The notes below the pieces were generated by a model, which worked only from the letters and a program-made list of their open reading frames with translations, searched no databases and was not told the origin of the DNA. Below are positions 54,909 through 64,000 of a DNA stretch of 64,000 bases, in pieces. The translations under genes and the position numbers were made by a program. The DNA lies in NCBI RefSeq assembly GCF_009557615.1, contig NZ_CP045652.1, positions 496,001-560,000 of the forward strand, in the 5' to 3' direction. Within the stretch, counting starts at the first letter, position 1. Every line of letters begins with the position of its first letter. This DNA is from Sphingobacteruim zhuxiongii (GTDB lineage Bacteria; Bacteroidota; Bacteroidia; Sphingobacteriales; Sphingobacteriaceae).

Positions 54909-55733
54909 TTATACGGCTACGTTGTGATCACGTAAAGCATCGTTTAATGAAGTTTTCTTGTCTGTTGATTCTTTACGTTGTCCGATGATAATTGCACATG
55001 GAACTTGGTATTCACCAGCTGGGAATTTCTTTGTATACGATCCTGGAATTACAACAGAGCGAGCAGGAACATAACCTTTATATTCAATTGGTTCTGCACC
55101 TGAAACATCAATAATTTTAGTCGATGCTGTTAAAACAACATTCGCACCTAATACTGCTTCTTCTTCCACACGAACACCTTCTACAACAATAGCTCTAGAA
55201 CCTACAAATACGTTGTCTTCAATGATAACTGGAGCAGCTTGAACAGGTTCTAATACACCGCCGATTCCAACACCTCCACTTAAGTGTACATTTTTACCAA
55301 TTTGAGCACATGATCCTACGGTCGCCCAGGTATCAACCATGGTTCCCTCACCAACATAAGCTCCGATATTTACATAAGAAGGCATCATAATCACACCTTT
55401 TGCTAAGAAAGCACCATAACGTGCAGACGCACCAGGAACGACACGAACACCTAATTCTTTGTAATTAGTTTTCAACTTCATCTTATCGTGGTATACGAAA
55501 GGCTCGTTCTTAATGACTTCCATATTGCGAATTGGGAAGTATAAAATTACGGCTTTCTTAATCCAGTCATTTACGAACCAAGTTTCTCCCATCGGTTCAG
55601 CTACGCGCAACTCGCCTTTATCTAGATGCTGAATAACAAACTCAATCGCTTCGTAATATTCTTTATATTCTAATAATTGTCTGTTTTCCCAAGCTTCTTC
55701 AACAAGTTTTTTAAGGATTGTGCAATCGATCAT
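54909..55733 (-). CDS. dapD: Tetrahydrodipicolinate N-succinyltransferase
   Basis: DapD succinylates tetrahydrodipicolinate in the succinylase route to meso-diaminopimelate and lysine. The 274-residue protein has an N-terminal helical domain, then left-handed beta-helix hexapeptide repeats from about residue 105 (VRVVPGASARYGAFLAKG, GAYVGEGTMVDTWATVGSC, GKNVHLSGGVGIGG). The C-terminus has IPGSYTKKFPAGEYQVPC. It opens a minus-strand operon and is divergent from the S4 gene. Confidence 0.96.
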   Translation of the reverse strand: MIDCTILKKLVEEAWENRQLLEYKEYYEAIEFVIQHLDKGELRVAEPMGETWFVNDWIKKAVILYFPIRNMEVIKNEPFVYHDKMKLKTNYKELGVRVVPGASARYGAFLAKGVIMMPSYVNIGAYVGEGTMVDTWATVGSCAQIGKNVHLSGGVGIGGVLEPVQAAPVIIEDNVFVGSRAIVVEGVRVEEEAVLGANVVLTASTKIIDVSGAEPIEYKGYVPARSVVIPGSYTKKFPAGEYQVPCAIIIGQRKESTDKKTSLNDALRDHNVAV

Positions 55734-55823
55734 ATGTATAATAAACTAAATTTTGTTAATCACAAATATGGAGATTTTTGCCGAGATGTATGTCAAAATT
55801 GGCTAAAATTAAGAAGATATGTA

Positions 55824-55831
55824 TATTTTTG
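55824..55831 (+). promoter_or_regulatory. -7 promoter box of the S4 gene
   Basis: TATTTTTG, a full TAnnTTTG match, ends 4 bases before ATG 55836, so the message is probably leaderless. Confidence 0.6.
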
Positions 55832-55835
55832 TTAA

Positions 55836-56243
55836 ATGGCAGAAGCAGAGAAATTAAGGATCGATAAATATTTATGGGCGATTCGTATTTTTAAGACACG
55901 CAGTTTAGCTACGGAGGCATGTAAAGCCGGCCGTGTAAAGCTTAATGGACAGAATGTGAAGCCTTCCTATGTTGTCAAAATCGGGGAAACATATCAAATA
56001 CAGAAAGGAATTGAGCGCAAAGTTATCTTTGTGACAGGCCTATTAGATCGTCGTGTAGACGCAAAGACTGCTGTACAATTCTATGAAGATCGTACGCCAG
56101 AAGAAGAAACATATGCTTTCAAGTCAACTTTCCATGCGCCAATGTTGAAGCGAGATCGCGGAACAGGTAGACCAACAAAACGAGACCGTCGAGAGATTGA
56201 TGATCTCAAGAGTGATTGGTGGGAAACTGAAGATGAGAAGTAA
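55836..56243 (+). CDS. RNA-binding S4 domain protein (Hsp15/HslR-like)
   Basis: A 135-residue protein. The S4 domain is at residues 7-60: RIDKYLWAIRIFKTRSLATEACKAGRVKLNGQNVKPSYVVKIGE in pieces, with the typical RLDKxLW and KAGRVxLNG. The second half is basic (MLKRDRGTGRPTKRDRREIDDL). In Escherichia coli, Hsp15 frees stalled 50S subunits that carry peptidyl-tRNA; the same role is likely here. Its last 11 bases overlap the start of the DUF6377 gene. Confidence 0.9.
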   Translation: MAEAEKLRIDKYLWAIRIFKTRSLATEACKAGRVKLNGQNVKPSYVVKIGETYQIQKGIERKVIFVTGLLDRRVDAKTAVQFYEDRTPEEETYAFKSTFHAPMLKRDRGTGRPTKRDRREIDDLKSDWWETEDEK

Positions 56244-57891
56244 GCTTCATAAAATAAGCATCCTTGTTTTGCTTAACTGTCTTTTGATAGTTATGTCCTA
56301 TTCCTGTGTTTTTTCACAGATAAAAAATCAGAAATTTCCTTTAGATTCCATAGAAAGAGAATTAAAGAAAACGCTGAGTCGAAAAACTGCTTTCGACAGA
56401 GATAAAGTTGAACAACTCAATCAACTAAAATCCAAGTTAAGACAAGCCAATAATGACCAGGAACGCTATGAAGTTCAAACCGCTTTATTTCATGCTTACG
56501 AGTCTTATCAAATTGACTCTGCAATACGATACGTTTCAGCGAATCAACAATTAGCAAATAGCCTCCAGGACATGGAGCTACAATTTGAGTCGTCGATTCA
56601 GTTAGCTGGCCTATATTCTTACGCAGGTCGCTTTATTGAATCGAATGAAATTCTTCAAAAGATTCCACGGACGAAATTATCGACAAATCAGTTGAGAAAC
56701 TATTATCGAACCTATTCTGATTTCTATTCGCATTATGGTCAAAGTACGAATTTTCACGATTACTTCATGGCGAGTGAGCGATACAGAGATTCGTTGCTTC
56801 ATATATTACCAAAAGATTCATACGAATATCGCTTAGCGATTGCGACGAAGAATTTGTTTGGAAACAATGACTCTTCGGCAGAGGCCGAATTACGGCAGCT
56901 TTTGTCGGAGTTGAACGAAACAAATCGAGAGCGTGCTGTAGTCGCCTATCTAATAGGTTTGATCTACAAACAGCGTAATAATATTGATGGTCAAATTTAT
57001 TATTTCGGATTGTCGGCATTGACGGATATCAAAAATACTATTCGCGACAATGCATCCTTGCAGAGCCTTGCTTTAGCTTATTTTGAAAAAGATAACATCG
57101 ATATGGCTTATGTTTTTATACAGAAAGCTGTCGAAGATGCGATATTTTGTAATGTACGATTCCGTACCGTTGAAAATTCAGCCTTTTATCCAATCATTAA
57201 TTCGGCATTTCAAGAAAAGGAGTTGGAGCGGAAAAATCAATTAGAGGGATTACTGTATGTGATTAGTATACTATCAGTCTTGCTCTTTATAGTTTTAGTG
57301 GTTGTCTATCAACAGATGAAGCATCTAAAGGTGGTACGTCGAGATTTGAAAAAACTGAACGTAGAGCTTTTCATTTTAAATGATCAACTTTTGGCAACCA
57401 ATCGAGACCTTCAAGAAGCGAACCACCTAAAAGAGGAGTATATGGCGCAGTTTTTTGAACTCTGCTCATCCTACATCGATAAGTTGGACTCTAGCCGAAA
57501 AGGAATACTCAAGAAGCTTTCCAATAAACAGTATGATGAACTAACGAAAGAGTTGAAATCTCCAGATTTTATTAAGACTGAACTCGATGATCTCTATCAT
57601 AACTTTGATATTATTTTTCTAAATCTCTTTCCGACATTTATTCAGGACTTCAACAAACTACTTAAAGAAGATGAACGCATCGTTTTGAAACAGGATGAAT
57701 TGCTCAATTCTGAACTGCGAATCTTCGCCCTTATTCGTCTTGGAATTTCTGATTCCAATAAGATTGCTCGCTTCCTTAGATATTCCCTACGTACCGTTTA
57801 TAATTATCGAGTGAAAGTTAGAAACAAAGTCGTCGGATCCAAAGAAGACTTTGAGGAAAGCATCAAAAGCATCGGAAATCTACATATTTAG
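56233..57891 (+). CDS. DUF6377 membrane regulator with C-terminal helix-turn-helix
   Basis: A 552-residue protein with a signal peptide (ending near CVFSQIKNQ), a long helical periplasmic part with tetratricopeptide-like repeats (about residues 35-320), one membrane segment (LYVISILSVLLFIVLVVVYQ), a coiled coil (KKLNVELFILNDQLLATNRDLQEAN in pieces) and a C-terminal LuxR-like helix-turn-helix (LIRLGISDSNKIARFL, SLRTVYNYRVKVRNK). It has no kinase domain. It lies directly before SusCD, as DUF6377 genes usually do, so it likely senses a glycan signal and activates that operon. ATG 56233 overlaps the previous stop; TTG 56197 is less likely. Confidence 0.88.
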   Translation: MRSKLHKISILVLLNCLLIVMSYSCVFSQIKNQKFPLDSIERELKKTLSRKTAFDRDKVEQLNQLKSKLRQANNDQERYEVQTALFHAYESYQIDSAIRYVSANQQLANSLQDMELQFESSIQLAGLYSYAGRFIESNEILQKIPRTKLSTNQLRNYYRTYSDFYSHYGQSTNFHDYFMASERYRDSLLHILPKDSYEYRLAIATKNLFGNNDSSAEAELRQLLSELNETNRERAVVAYLIGLIYKQRNNIDGQIYYFGLSALTDIKNTIRDNASLQSLALAYFEKDNIDMAYVFIQKAVEDAIFCNVRFRTVENSAFYPIINSAFQEKELERKNQLEGLLYVISILSVLLFIVLVVVYQQMKHLKVVRRDLKKLNVELFILNDQLLATNRDLQEANHLKEEYMAQFFELCSSYIDKLDSSRKGILKKLSNKQYDELTKELKSPDFIKTELDDLYHNFDIIFLNLFPTFIQDFNKLLKEDERIVLKQDELLNSELRIFALIRLGISDSNKIARFLRYSLRTVYNYRVKVRNKVVGSKEDFEESIKSIGNLHI

Positions 57892-58024
57892 CCTAACAAC
57901 TGGGTTACTTTTATCGGTCAATTATTTGTATTAAAAAACTGATATTCAAGCGCTTTGTTTTGATGTTTGTTTACTTTTTTCGCACGCGTAGTGAAAAAGC
58001 AGCGAAACTTGTGAAATTGCTATC

Positions 58025-58032
58025 TACATTTG
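58025..58032 (+). promoter_or_regulatory. -7 promoter box of susCD-GH30
   Basis: TACATTTG, a full TAnnTTTG match, 55 bases before ATG 58087. The regulator gene ends 133 bases upstream, so SusCD has its own promoter. Confidence 0.62.
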
Positions 58033-58086
58033 TTCTTGAGGAAACTCACCTAAGTTATTTTTAACCCACAAACAATTATACATCCT

Positions 58087-61065
58087 ATGAAGCTTTTTAC
58101 AAAAGTAACATTTGGTCTATTCTTATTCCTGTTTTCGATACTGGGTACGCTTGCATATGCGCAGAGTAGTATCGCAATTCAAGGACGAGTAATAGACGCA
58201 ATATCCCAGGAGCCTATTGCTGGGGCAACGATTTCGGTCATTGGCGGAGAGATCAAATCTTCATCTGATGGAGAAGGTCGATTCTCATTGAACGGAGTTT
58301 CAAATGGCGCAAGACTTCGTGTATCTTATATTGGGTACGACAACAAAGAGGTCATCGCACAGTCAGGGGAAATGACCATTAGCTTAACAGCATCGACGAA
58401 CGCTTTAGAAGATGTCGTAGTCATTGGATACGGGTCAGTTAAACGTAAAGATGTGACCACGGCAATATCTTCTGTATCATTAGAAGATATGAACGAGCGT
58501 CCTATAGTGAATGCTGCGCAAGCTATTCAGGGACGTGCTGCTGGGGTTACTGTGACTCAACCTAGCGGTGCTCCGGGGGGAGGCACCGCTATTCGTATTC
58601 GCGGTACCACTTCCATGAATGGAAGTAATAATCCTACATACGTTGTCGATGGTATACCTGTTGATAATATAGACTTCCTAGCGCCGACGGATATTATAGA
58701 TATGCAAATCCTGAAAGACGCGTCTTCCGCTGCCATTTACGGGTCGATGGGAGCGAACGGAGTAGTCTTAATTACGACAAAAAAGGGACGTGCTGGAGAC
58801 GCTAAAATAGGCCTAAATTTACAGACGACTCAAAACAAAATTACCAGCAAAATTGAGCCTTTGAACACGGCGCAATACAAAGAATTAATGGATGAAGTTG
58901 GAGTCGTTAACCTTCCTATAAATTTGACTGATCAAACCAATTGGTTTGATGAAGCATTCCGAAACGGTGTGACGCAAAATTATCAGGTATCGGTATCTGA
59001 TGGAACTGAGAAATTAAAGTACTTCTTATCTGGTGGCTATTTAAACGAAAAAGGAATTTTGAATACTGCTTTTTTCAGACGTTATAGTTTCAGAGCTAAC
59101 ATTGAAAACAATATTCGTACTTGGTTAACCGTTAATGCGAACATCTCTTACACGGATAATAACCGTAACGGAGTTTCTGAAGGACTAGGATCAAACCGTG
59201 GTGGTACGGTCTTATCGGTAATCAATACGCCGACATATGCGCCAATCTGGGATCCATATCTTCCAAATCAATATTTCAACCAATTCTACGGGATTAATAA
59301 CATTACTAGTCCGTTAGAAAATATGGCTAGAAGTAAGAACAATAGAGATCGTGAGAACCGTTTATTAGCGGCAGGAAGTGCCTTGGTGAAATTCATGCCG
59401 GAATTGCAATTCAAAACATCTTTTGCGCTTGATCGCAGGAATGGTTTAAATACACAGTTCTTAGATCCGTATTCTACAGCATGGGGTCGGGAGAATCGTG
59501 GGTTAGCATTCGATGGTCGTAATATGAATACCGTATTGACATTTGATAATGTGTTAACATACACTAAATCATTCAATCTACACAACGTAGAGGCGATGGT
59601 CGGTAGTTCATGGATTAATTCAGATTATACGAACAGTTATATAAATGCATCACACTTCCGCAATGATCTCATTCAAACGCTGAATGTAGCCAATAAAATA
59701 GCATGGGATAATACAGGTTCTGGAGCGTCTGATTGGGCGACCATGTCCTACTTTAGCCGTTTATCTTATAATTATGATGGTAAATACTTAATAACTGCCA
59801 ATTTCCGAGGCGATGGTTCGTCAAAATTAAGCCCTGAAAACAGATGGAAGTATTTCCCGTCGTTCTCAGCAGCATGGCGTTTATCGTCGGAAGAGTTTAT
59901 GCAAGATATCAGTTGGATAAACGATTTAAAAATCCGCGGTGGTTGGGGTAAAACAGGTAATCAGTCGGGTATTGGTGATTATTCTTATTTAATGCAATAT
60001 AATATCCGTCGAATTGAATGGTGGCTTGAAAACCAACAGAATGCATTAGCAACGGTAAATCCTGCAAATTTAAGAACACGCGATTTGACTTGGGAAACGA
60101 CAACCCAAACAAATATTGGTTTAGACTTTACGGCTTTCCAACAGCGATTAACTGTCAATATGGATTACTATTATAAGTATACGACAGATATGCTCACCTA
60201 TATCAGTTTGCCAGAGGGACAGTCCTTTGCGAGTTCTATTCGTCGAAATGAAGCCGAAATGAGTAACCGTGGGTTTGAACTGAATGTGAATAGCAAGAAT
60301 ATTCTTCGCGATGATTTCAAGTGGAGCACAAACTTTAATATTTCCTTCAACAAGAATAGATTGGAGCATTTAGACTTCCAACAAATTTATGATGGAGCGA
60401 AAACTTCTGATTTTGTCAATGCTAACGTCGTTCGTAATACACCTGGGCGTCCAATGAGTAGCTTTTTTGGTTATATCAGCGATGGCGTTGATCCGGAGAC
60501 AGGAGAGTTAAAATATAGAGATTTAAATAACGATGGTCGATTGTCGGTGTCTGATCGTACATACATTGGAAATCCAAATCCAAAGTTCACTTATGGATTC
60601 ACGAACGATTTATCCTATAAAGGTTTTAACCTAAGCTTATTTATTCAAGGATCCCAGGGCAATGATATATTCAACGCCTCTCGTATGGAAACCGAAGGTA
60701 TGTACGATGGGAAAAACCAAACAGTAGCGGTTTTACAGCGTTGGAGAGTACCTGGGCAGGTGACGGACGTACCGAAGGCAGGGTTTAATATGTTAAACTC
60801 CACCTATTTTGTTGAGGACGGAAGTTACTTACGTTTAAAGAACGTTGCGCTGTCTTACAATATTAAGTCAGAAGCTTTAGGTAGAGCTGGCATCAGTAAG
60901 TTACAGCCGTTTATTTCTGCGACTAACCTATTTACCTTGACGAAATATACGGGTTTCGATCCAGAGGTAAATCAATGGGGAAATAACGGGGCAATTCAAG
61001 GGATTGACTGGGGAACTTATCCGCAGGCCAAATCATTTGTTGTCGGTTTAAGCATGGAGTTCTAG
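58087..61065 (+). CDS. SusC/RagA family TonB-dependent outer-membrane transporter (cluster 2)
   Basis: A glycan importer of 992 residues with signal peptide (cleavage near YAQSS), carboxypeptidase-regulatory-like domain (IQGRVIDAISQEPIAGATISV), TonB box region LEDVVVIGYGSVKRKDV, plug (AIQGRAAGVTVTQPSGAPGGG, RIRGTTSMNG, ILKDASSAAIYGSMGANGV) and a barrel. The TonB box and plug are of the standard SusC type. Its SusD partner starts 19 bases downstream. It is about 115 residues shorter than the cluster 1 SusC. Confidence 0.95.
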   Translation: MKLFTKVTFGLFLFLFSILGTLAYAQSSIAIQGRVIDAISQEPIAGATISVIGGEIKSSSDGEGRFSLNGVSNGARLRVSYIGYDNKEVIAQSGEMTISLTASTNALEDVVVIGYGSVKRKDVTTAISSVSLEDMNERPIVNAAQAIQGRAAGVTVTQPSGAPGGGTAIRIRGTTSMNGSNNPTYVVDGIPVDNIDFLAPTDIIDMQILKDASSAAIYGSMGANGVVLITTKKGRAGDAKIGLNLQTTQNKITSKIEPLNTAQYKELMDEVGVVNLPINLTDQTNWFDEAFRNGVTQNYQVSVSDGTEKLKYFLSGGYLNEKGILNTAFFRRYSFRANIENNIRTWLTVNANISYTDNNRNGVSEGLGSNRGGTVLSVINTPTYAPIWDPYLPNQYFNQFYGINNITSPLENMARSKNNRDRENRLLAAGSALVKFMPELQFKTSFALDRRNGLNTQFLDPYSTAWGRENRGLAFDGRNMNTVLTFDNVLTYTKSFNLHNVEAMVGSSWINSDYTNSYINASHFRNDLIQTLNVANKIAWDNTGSGASDWATMSYFSRLSYNYDGKYLITANFRGDGSSKLSPENRWKYFPSFSAAWRLSSEEFMQDISWINDLKIRGGWGKTGNQSGIGDYSYLMQYNIRRIEWWLENQQNALATVNPANLRTRDLTWETTTQTNIGLDFTAFQQRLTVNMDYYYKYTTDMLTYISLPEGQSFASSIRRNEAEMSNRGFELNVNSKNILRDDFKWSTNFNISFNKNRLEHLDFQQIYDGAKTSDFVNANVVRNTPGRPMSSFFGYISDGVDPETGELKYRDLNNDGRLSVSDRTYIGNPNPKFTYGFTNDLSYKGFNLSLFIQGSQGNDIFNASRMETEGMYDGKNQTVAVLQRWRVPGQVTDVPKAGFNMLNSTYFVEDGSYLRLKNVALSYNIKSEALGRAGISKLQPFISATNLFTLTKYTGFDPEVNQWGNNGAIQGIDWGTYPQAKSFVVGLSMEF

Positions 61066-61083
61066 GATTTAAATGTGTTAAAG

Positions 61084-62604
61084 ATGAAAAGATATTTCAA
61101 ATATATATTGTTAGTGCTAGGGTCTGTCGCTCTGGTAACTAGCTGTTCTTTGGATAAAGATCCATTGGACGGATATTCCGATGTGACTGAAGGTGTCAAT
61201 AGCGAGGGGAAAACAGTTGTATTCAAAGATAAGGCTGCTGTAGATAATCAAATGACTACAATCTACAATCAACTGCGTGACAGACAAGAACATTGGTATA
61301 TGGATCAGCTTCTAATTGCTGAGTCGCACGCAGATAATGCATATGCGGGAACTACAGGCGCAGAAGTAATGCCATTTGAGAACAACGGTATCGAGGGTTC
61401 GAATTCTGTGATAGAACGCGATTGGCGAAGATTTATGGAGGATATTGGACGAGCAAATGTTTTAATAGTCAATATTGATTCAGTGACCGATCAATCCTTG
61501 ACGACGGCGCTACGTAATCAATATAAAGCGGAGGCGAAAATTTTCCGCGCCATGATTATGTTCGATATGGTTCGATTATGGGGAAACATTCCCATCACAA
61601 CCACGGTAGGAGGAGATATTACAGAAGAGACTTTAGAAGATGTTTATGACGATTATTTCCCAGAACAAAAAACGGAGAAGGAGGCTTATGAGCAGATTGT
61701 TAAAGATTTAACTGAAGCTATACCTTATGCTCCTTCCAATAACAGTAGTGATAAGACGAAGCTTTCTAAATCGGTAGCCAAAGCTATTTTAGCAAAAGTT
61801 TATGCAGAAAAACCTTTACGCGATTATGCAAAGGTTGTTCAATATGCAGATGATCTTGCTGCAGATGGGTTTGATCTAGAGGCTGATTACACCGATTTAT
61901 TTGGCGTAGTTGAAGGTTCGGCAGATCCTAAAAAACGAAATACACGGGAATCAATCTTAGAAGCACATTATTCGCAGGGAAATGGAAACTGGGTAACATG
62001 GATGTTCGGGCGCGATTTATCAAATTGGGATAGCAATTTTACTTGGGCAAAATGGATAACCCCATCACGCGATCTTATTAAAGCTTTTCAAACGGAGAAC
62101 GATCAAATTCGTGCGAATGAATCAATTGTTTATTACCAAACAGGTTGGAGCAATTACTATCCTTCGAGCAACTACCCTTTTATGTATAAGACACGTTCTG
62201 CATTTAGTAACATTATTAAATATCGATATGCTGACATTCTACTATTAAAAGCGGAAGCGTTAGTTATGGGCAATTCAGCGAATTTATCTGCTGCTGCAGA
62301 GATTATTGATAAAGTTAGAGCGCGTGTGAAGCTTTCAAAATTAGCAAGTAGTGTCCGAGGAAATAAAGAGGCTATGTTGGAAGCCGTTCTAAAGGAAAGA
62401 CGATTAGAACTAGCATTTGAAGGAGAGCGTTGGTTTGATTTAGTTCGCTTAAACAAAGTTGAATCTGTGATGAACAGCGTTTTTGCGAAAGATTCAGGTC
62501 GCAAGCCTCAAATTTACCCTTTTACAGAGAATTCTTATAAGATGCCTATACCTCAGGGTATAATCGATCAGAATCCTAAAATTAATCAAAACCCAGGTTA
62601 TTAA
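61084..62604 (+). CDS. SusD/RagB family outer-membrane lipoprotein (cluster 2)
   Basis: The partner of the preceding SusC, 506 residues. Lipobox LVTSC (Cys21) and SLDKDPLDGYSD follow. The classical RagB/SusD features are present: AEAKIFRAMIMFDMVRLWGNIPI, KAILAKVYAEKPLRDYAKVV, YRYADILLLKAEALV and LKERRLELAFEGERWFDLVRL. The start is ATG 61084; the GTG at 61075 is less likely. The GH30 gene follows after 11 bases. Confidence 0.95.
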   Translation: MKRYFKYILLVLGSVALVTSCSLDKDPLDGYSDVTEGVNSEGKTVVFKDKAAVDNQMTTIYNQLRDRQEHWYMDQLLIAESHADNAYAGTTGAEVMPFENNGIEGSNSVIERDWRRFMEDIGRANVLIVNIDSVTDQSLTTALRNQYKAEAKIFRAMIMFDMVRLWGNIPITTTVGGDITEETLEDVYDDYFPEQKTEKEAYEQIVKDLTEAIPYAPSNNSSDKTKLSKSVAKAILAKVYAEKPLRDYAKVVQYADDLAADGFDLEADYTDLFGVVEGSADPKKRNTRESILEAHYSQGNGNWVTWMFGRDLSNWDSNFTWAKWITPSRDLIKAFQTENDQIRANESIVYYQTGWSNYYPSSNYPFMYKTRSAFSNIIKYRYADILLLKAEALVMGNSANLSAAAEIIDKVRARVKLSKLASSVRGNKEAMLEAVLKERRLELAFEGERWFDLVRLNKVESVMNSVFAKDSGRKPQIYPFTENSYKMPIPQGIIDQNPKINQNPGY

Positions 62605-62615
62605 AATTCTACACT

Positions 62616-64000
62616 ATGTTTAATCTAAAGAAACTATTATTATTTGGAACCATATATAGCTCAGTACTAATCGCATGTGGCAATGATGCCGTTAATGTGA
62701 CACCTGAGCAGCCTCAAGGTCCGCAATCTGGAGATGTTAAAATCTTTACGACAACGGCGTCTTTGAGTCATGATTTTGAAAAAACGTTCGTAAACTTCAG
62801 TAAGACTTCCAATATGTCGCCAAAGACGATTAAACTCGTTGAAGGCACGAAGTATCAAACGATGGATGGCTTTGGTTCAGCAATTACTGGTTCTACAGCA
62901 TATAATTTATTAAAAATGACGGCGGCTGATCGCACGAAATTTTTAACAGAGACGTTTTCGCCGACCGAAGGAATGGGCCAAAGCTATATTCGTATCGCAA
63001 TTGGATGTTCTGACTTTTCATTAAGTGAATATACGTTAAATGACAAACCAGGCATTGCCAATTTTGCTTTGCAAGAAGAGGAATTAAAATATGTAATTCC
63101 AGTATTGAAAGAAATTTTAGCGATTAATCCAAGCATCAAAATCATGGGATCTCCATGGACGGCACCTTTATGGATGAAGGTGAATAATTTGTCGGATCTT
63201 CAAGCCTACGATTCTTGGACTGGAGGACACTTAAATCCTAAATATTATCAAGATTACGGAACCTATTTCGTGAAATGGATCCAAGCGATGGCTGCACAAG
63301 GGATTAAGATTTATTCCATTACCCCTCAAAATGAGCCATTAAACCATAAGAATTCAGCATCGATGGTCATGTTTTGGCAAGAGCAATTAGCATTTGTTAA
63401 AACAGCTTTAGGGCCGAAATTAAAAGCTGCCGGATTGAGTACTAAAATCTACGCTTTTGATCATAACTACAATTATGATGATATGGCAGATCAGCAAGAT
63501 TATCCCGCAAAAATATACGAAGATGCGGTTGCTGCTGCGTTCTTCGCAGGGGCGGCCTACCATAACTACGGCGGTGATAAGAAGGAATTATTAGATATCC
63601 ATGCGAAAGCACCAAACAAAGAGTTGGTTTTTACAGAAACTTCAATAGGTACTTGGAACGATGGAAATAATTTAGCCAAGCGATTACCCGAAGATATGCG
63701 TGAAGTAGCGCTAGGTACTGTTAATAACTGGGCTAGAGGAGTAATCGTATGGAACTTAATGTTGGATACAGATAAAGGGCCTAATCGGGAGGGCGGATGC
63801 CAAACTTGTTACGGTGCGGTTGATATCAGCAAACACGATTACAAAACTATTCGCAAAAACTCACACTACTATATAATAGGGCACCTGTCATCAGTTGTAA
63901 AGCCTGGAGCCGTTCGTATCGCTACGGAAGGTTACAACGCTATTGGTCTGGCGTACTCAGCTTTCAAAAATTCTGATGGCAGCTTTGCCTTTGTATTGTT
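62616..64000 (+). CDS. Glycoside hydrolase family 30 enzyme, probable beta-1,6-glucanase, 3' truncated by window edge
   Basis: The frame is open from ATG 62616 to the window end (461 codons, no stop). A lipobox (LIACG, Cys21) marks it as a lipoprotein. GH30 features are MDGFGSAITGS, YIRIAIGCSDFSLSEYT, GSPWTAPLWMKV, the acid/base Glu240 in TPQNEPLN, and the nucleophile Glu341 in VFTETSIGTWN. FDHNYNYDD and REGGCQTCYGAVD resemble the GH30 subfamily 3 beta-1,6-glucanases of Bacteroides. It is probably at the cell surface and works with SusCD 2. Confidence 0.92.
   Translation, partial: MFNLKKLLLFGTIYSSVLIACGNDAVNVTPEQPQGPQSGDVKIFTTTASLSHDFEKTFVNFSKTSNMSPKTIKLVEGTKYQTMDGFGSAITGSTAYNLLKMTAADRTKFLTETFSPTEGMGQSYIRIAIGCSDFSLSEYTLNDKPGIANFALQEEELKYVIPVLKEILAINPSIKIMGSPWTAPLWMKVNNLSDLQAYDSWTGGHLNPKYYQDYGTYFVKWIQAMAAQGIKIYSITPQNEPLNHKNSASMVMFWQEQLAFVKTALGPKLKAAGLSTKIYAFDHNYNYDDMADQQDYPAKIYEDAVAAAFFAGAAYHNYGGDKKELLDIHAKAPNKELVFTETSIGTWNDGNNLAKRLPEDMREVALGTVNNWARGVIVWNLMLDTDKGPNREGGCQTCYGAVDISKHDYKTIRKNSHYYIIGHLSSVVKPGAVRIATEGYNAIGLAYSAFKNSDGSFAFVL

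Overview
The window comes from the chromosome of a Bacteroidota bacterium, most likely family Sphingobacteriaceae (Sphingobacterium or a close relative). Evidence: two SusC/SusD outer-membrane pairs, a complete alternative complex III locus, a fimbrillin-like lipoprotein, Bacteroidota-only families (DUF4920, DUF6377) and many copies of the phylum's -7 promoter box (TAnnTTTG) close upstream of start codons. The genus is an inference. I saw no tRNA or rRNA gene, CRISPR array, insertion sequence or prophage.

Layout. 1-3192: end of a histidine operon (hisB 3' part, hisH, hisA, hisF, hisIE) and its terminator. 3255-13673: housekeeping and scattered genes: a WD40 protein, a TspO-related membrane protein, free methionine-R-sulfoxide reductase, ruvA, a malic enzyme-phosphotransacetylase fusion, a PBP4-type carboxypeptidase, aminopeptidase P, rpsO and a NagX-like membrane protein. 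13880-21958: glycan-use cluster 1 (ROK regulator, SusC, SusD, then a separate GH29 fucosidase). 22034-24342: pnp with a structured leader. 24509-27010: a small-protein/fimbrillin operon with an (AC)7 tract in its leader, then about 500 bases with no gene but several dyads. 27011-31283: DUF493 protein, GH92 alpha-mannosidase, divergent LacI regulator with a repeated operator-like motif between them, and an MsrB lipoprotein.

31434-48673 is the core of the window: one long plus-strand respiratory block. It runs actABCDEF (quinol:cytochrome c oxidoreductase), then caa3/aa3-type oxidase subunits II and I, heme A synthase, heme O synthase, two subunit III genes, subunit IV, a SCO-like protein without copper ligands, a DUF420 membrane protein and an uncharacterised Bacteroidota protein. 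Together they carry electrons from menaquinol through ActA/ActE hemes to CuA and the heme-copper site, and supply the heme A.

48672-56243: DoxX protein, metG, brnQ-folP, a dapD-tsaC-DUF4920 operon and an Hsp15-like S4 protein. 56233-64000: glycan-use cluster 2 (DUF6377 membrane regulator, SusC, SusD, GH30 enzyme cut by the window end), which resembles beta-1,6-glucan loci.

I found no clearly new multi-gene system. The leads most worth following are the fimbrillin operon with its microsatellite leader and the adjacent dyad-rich gap, the 12-bp-phased operator array at the GH92/lacI divergence, the cysteine-free SCO paralog and the uncharacterised last gene of the oxidase block, and the pnp leader hairpin.
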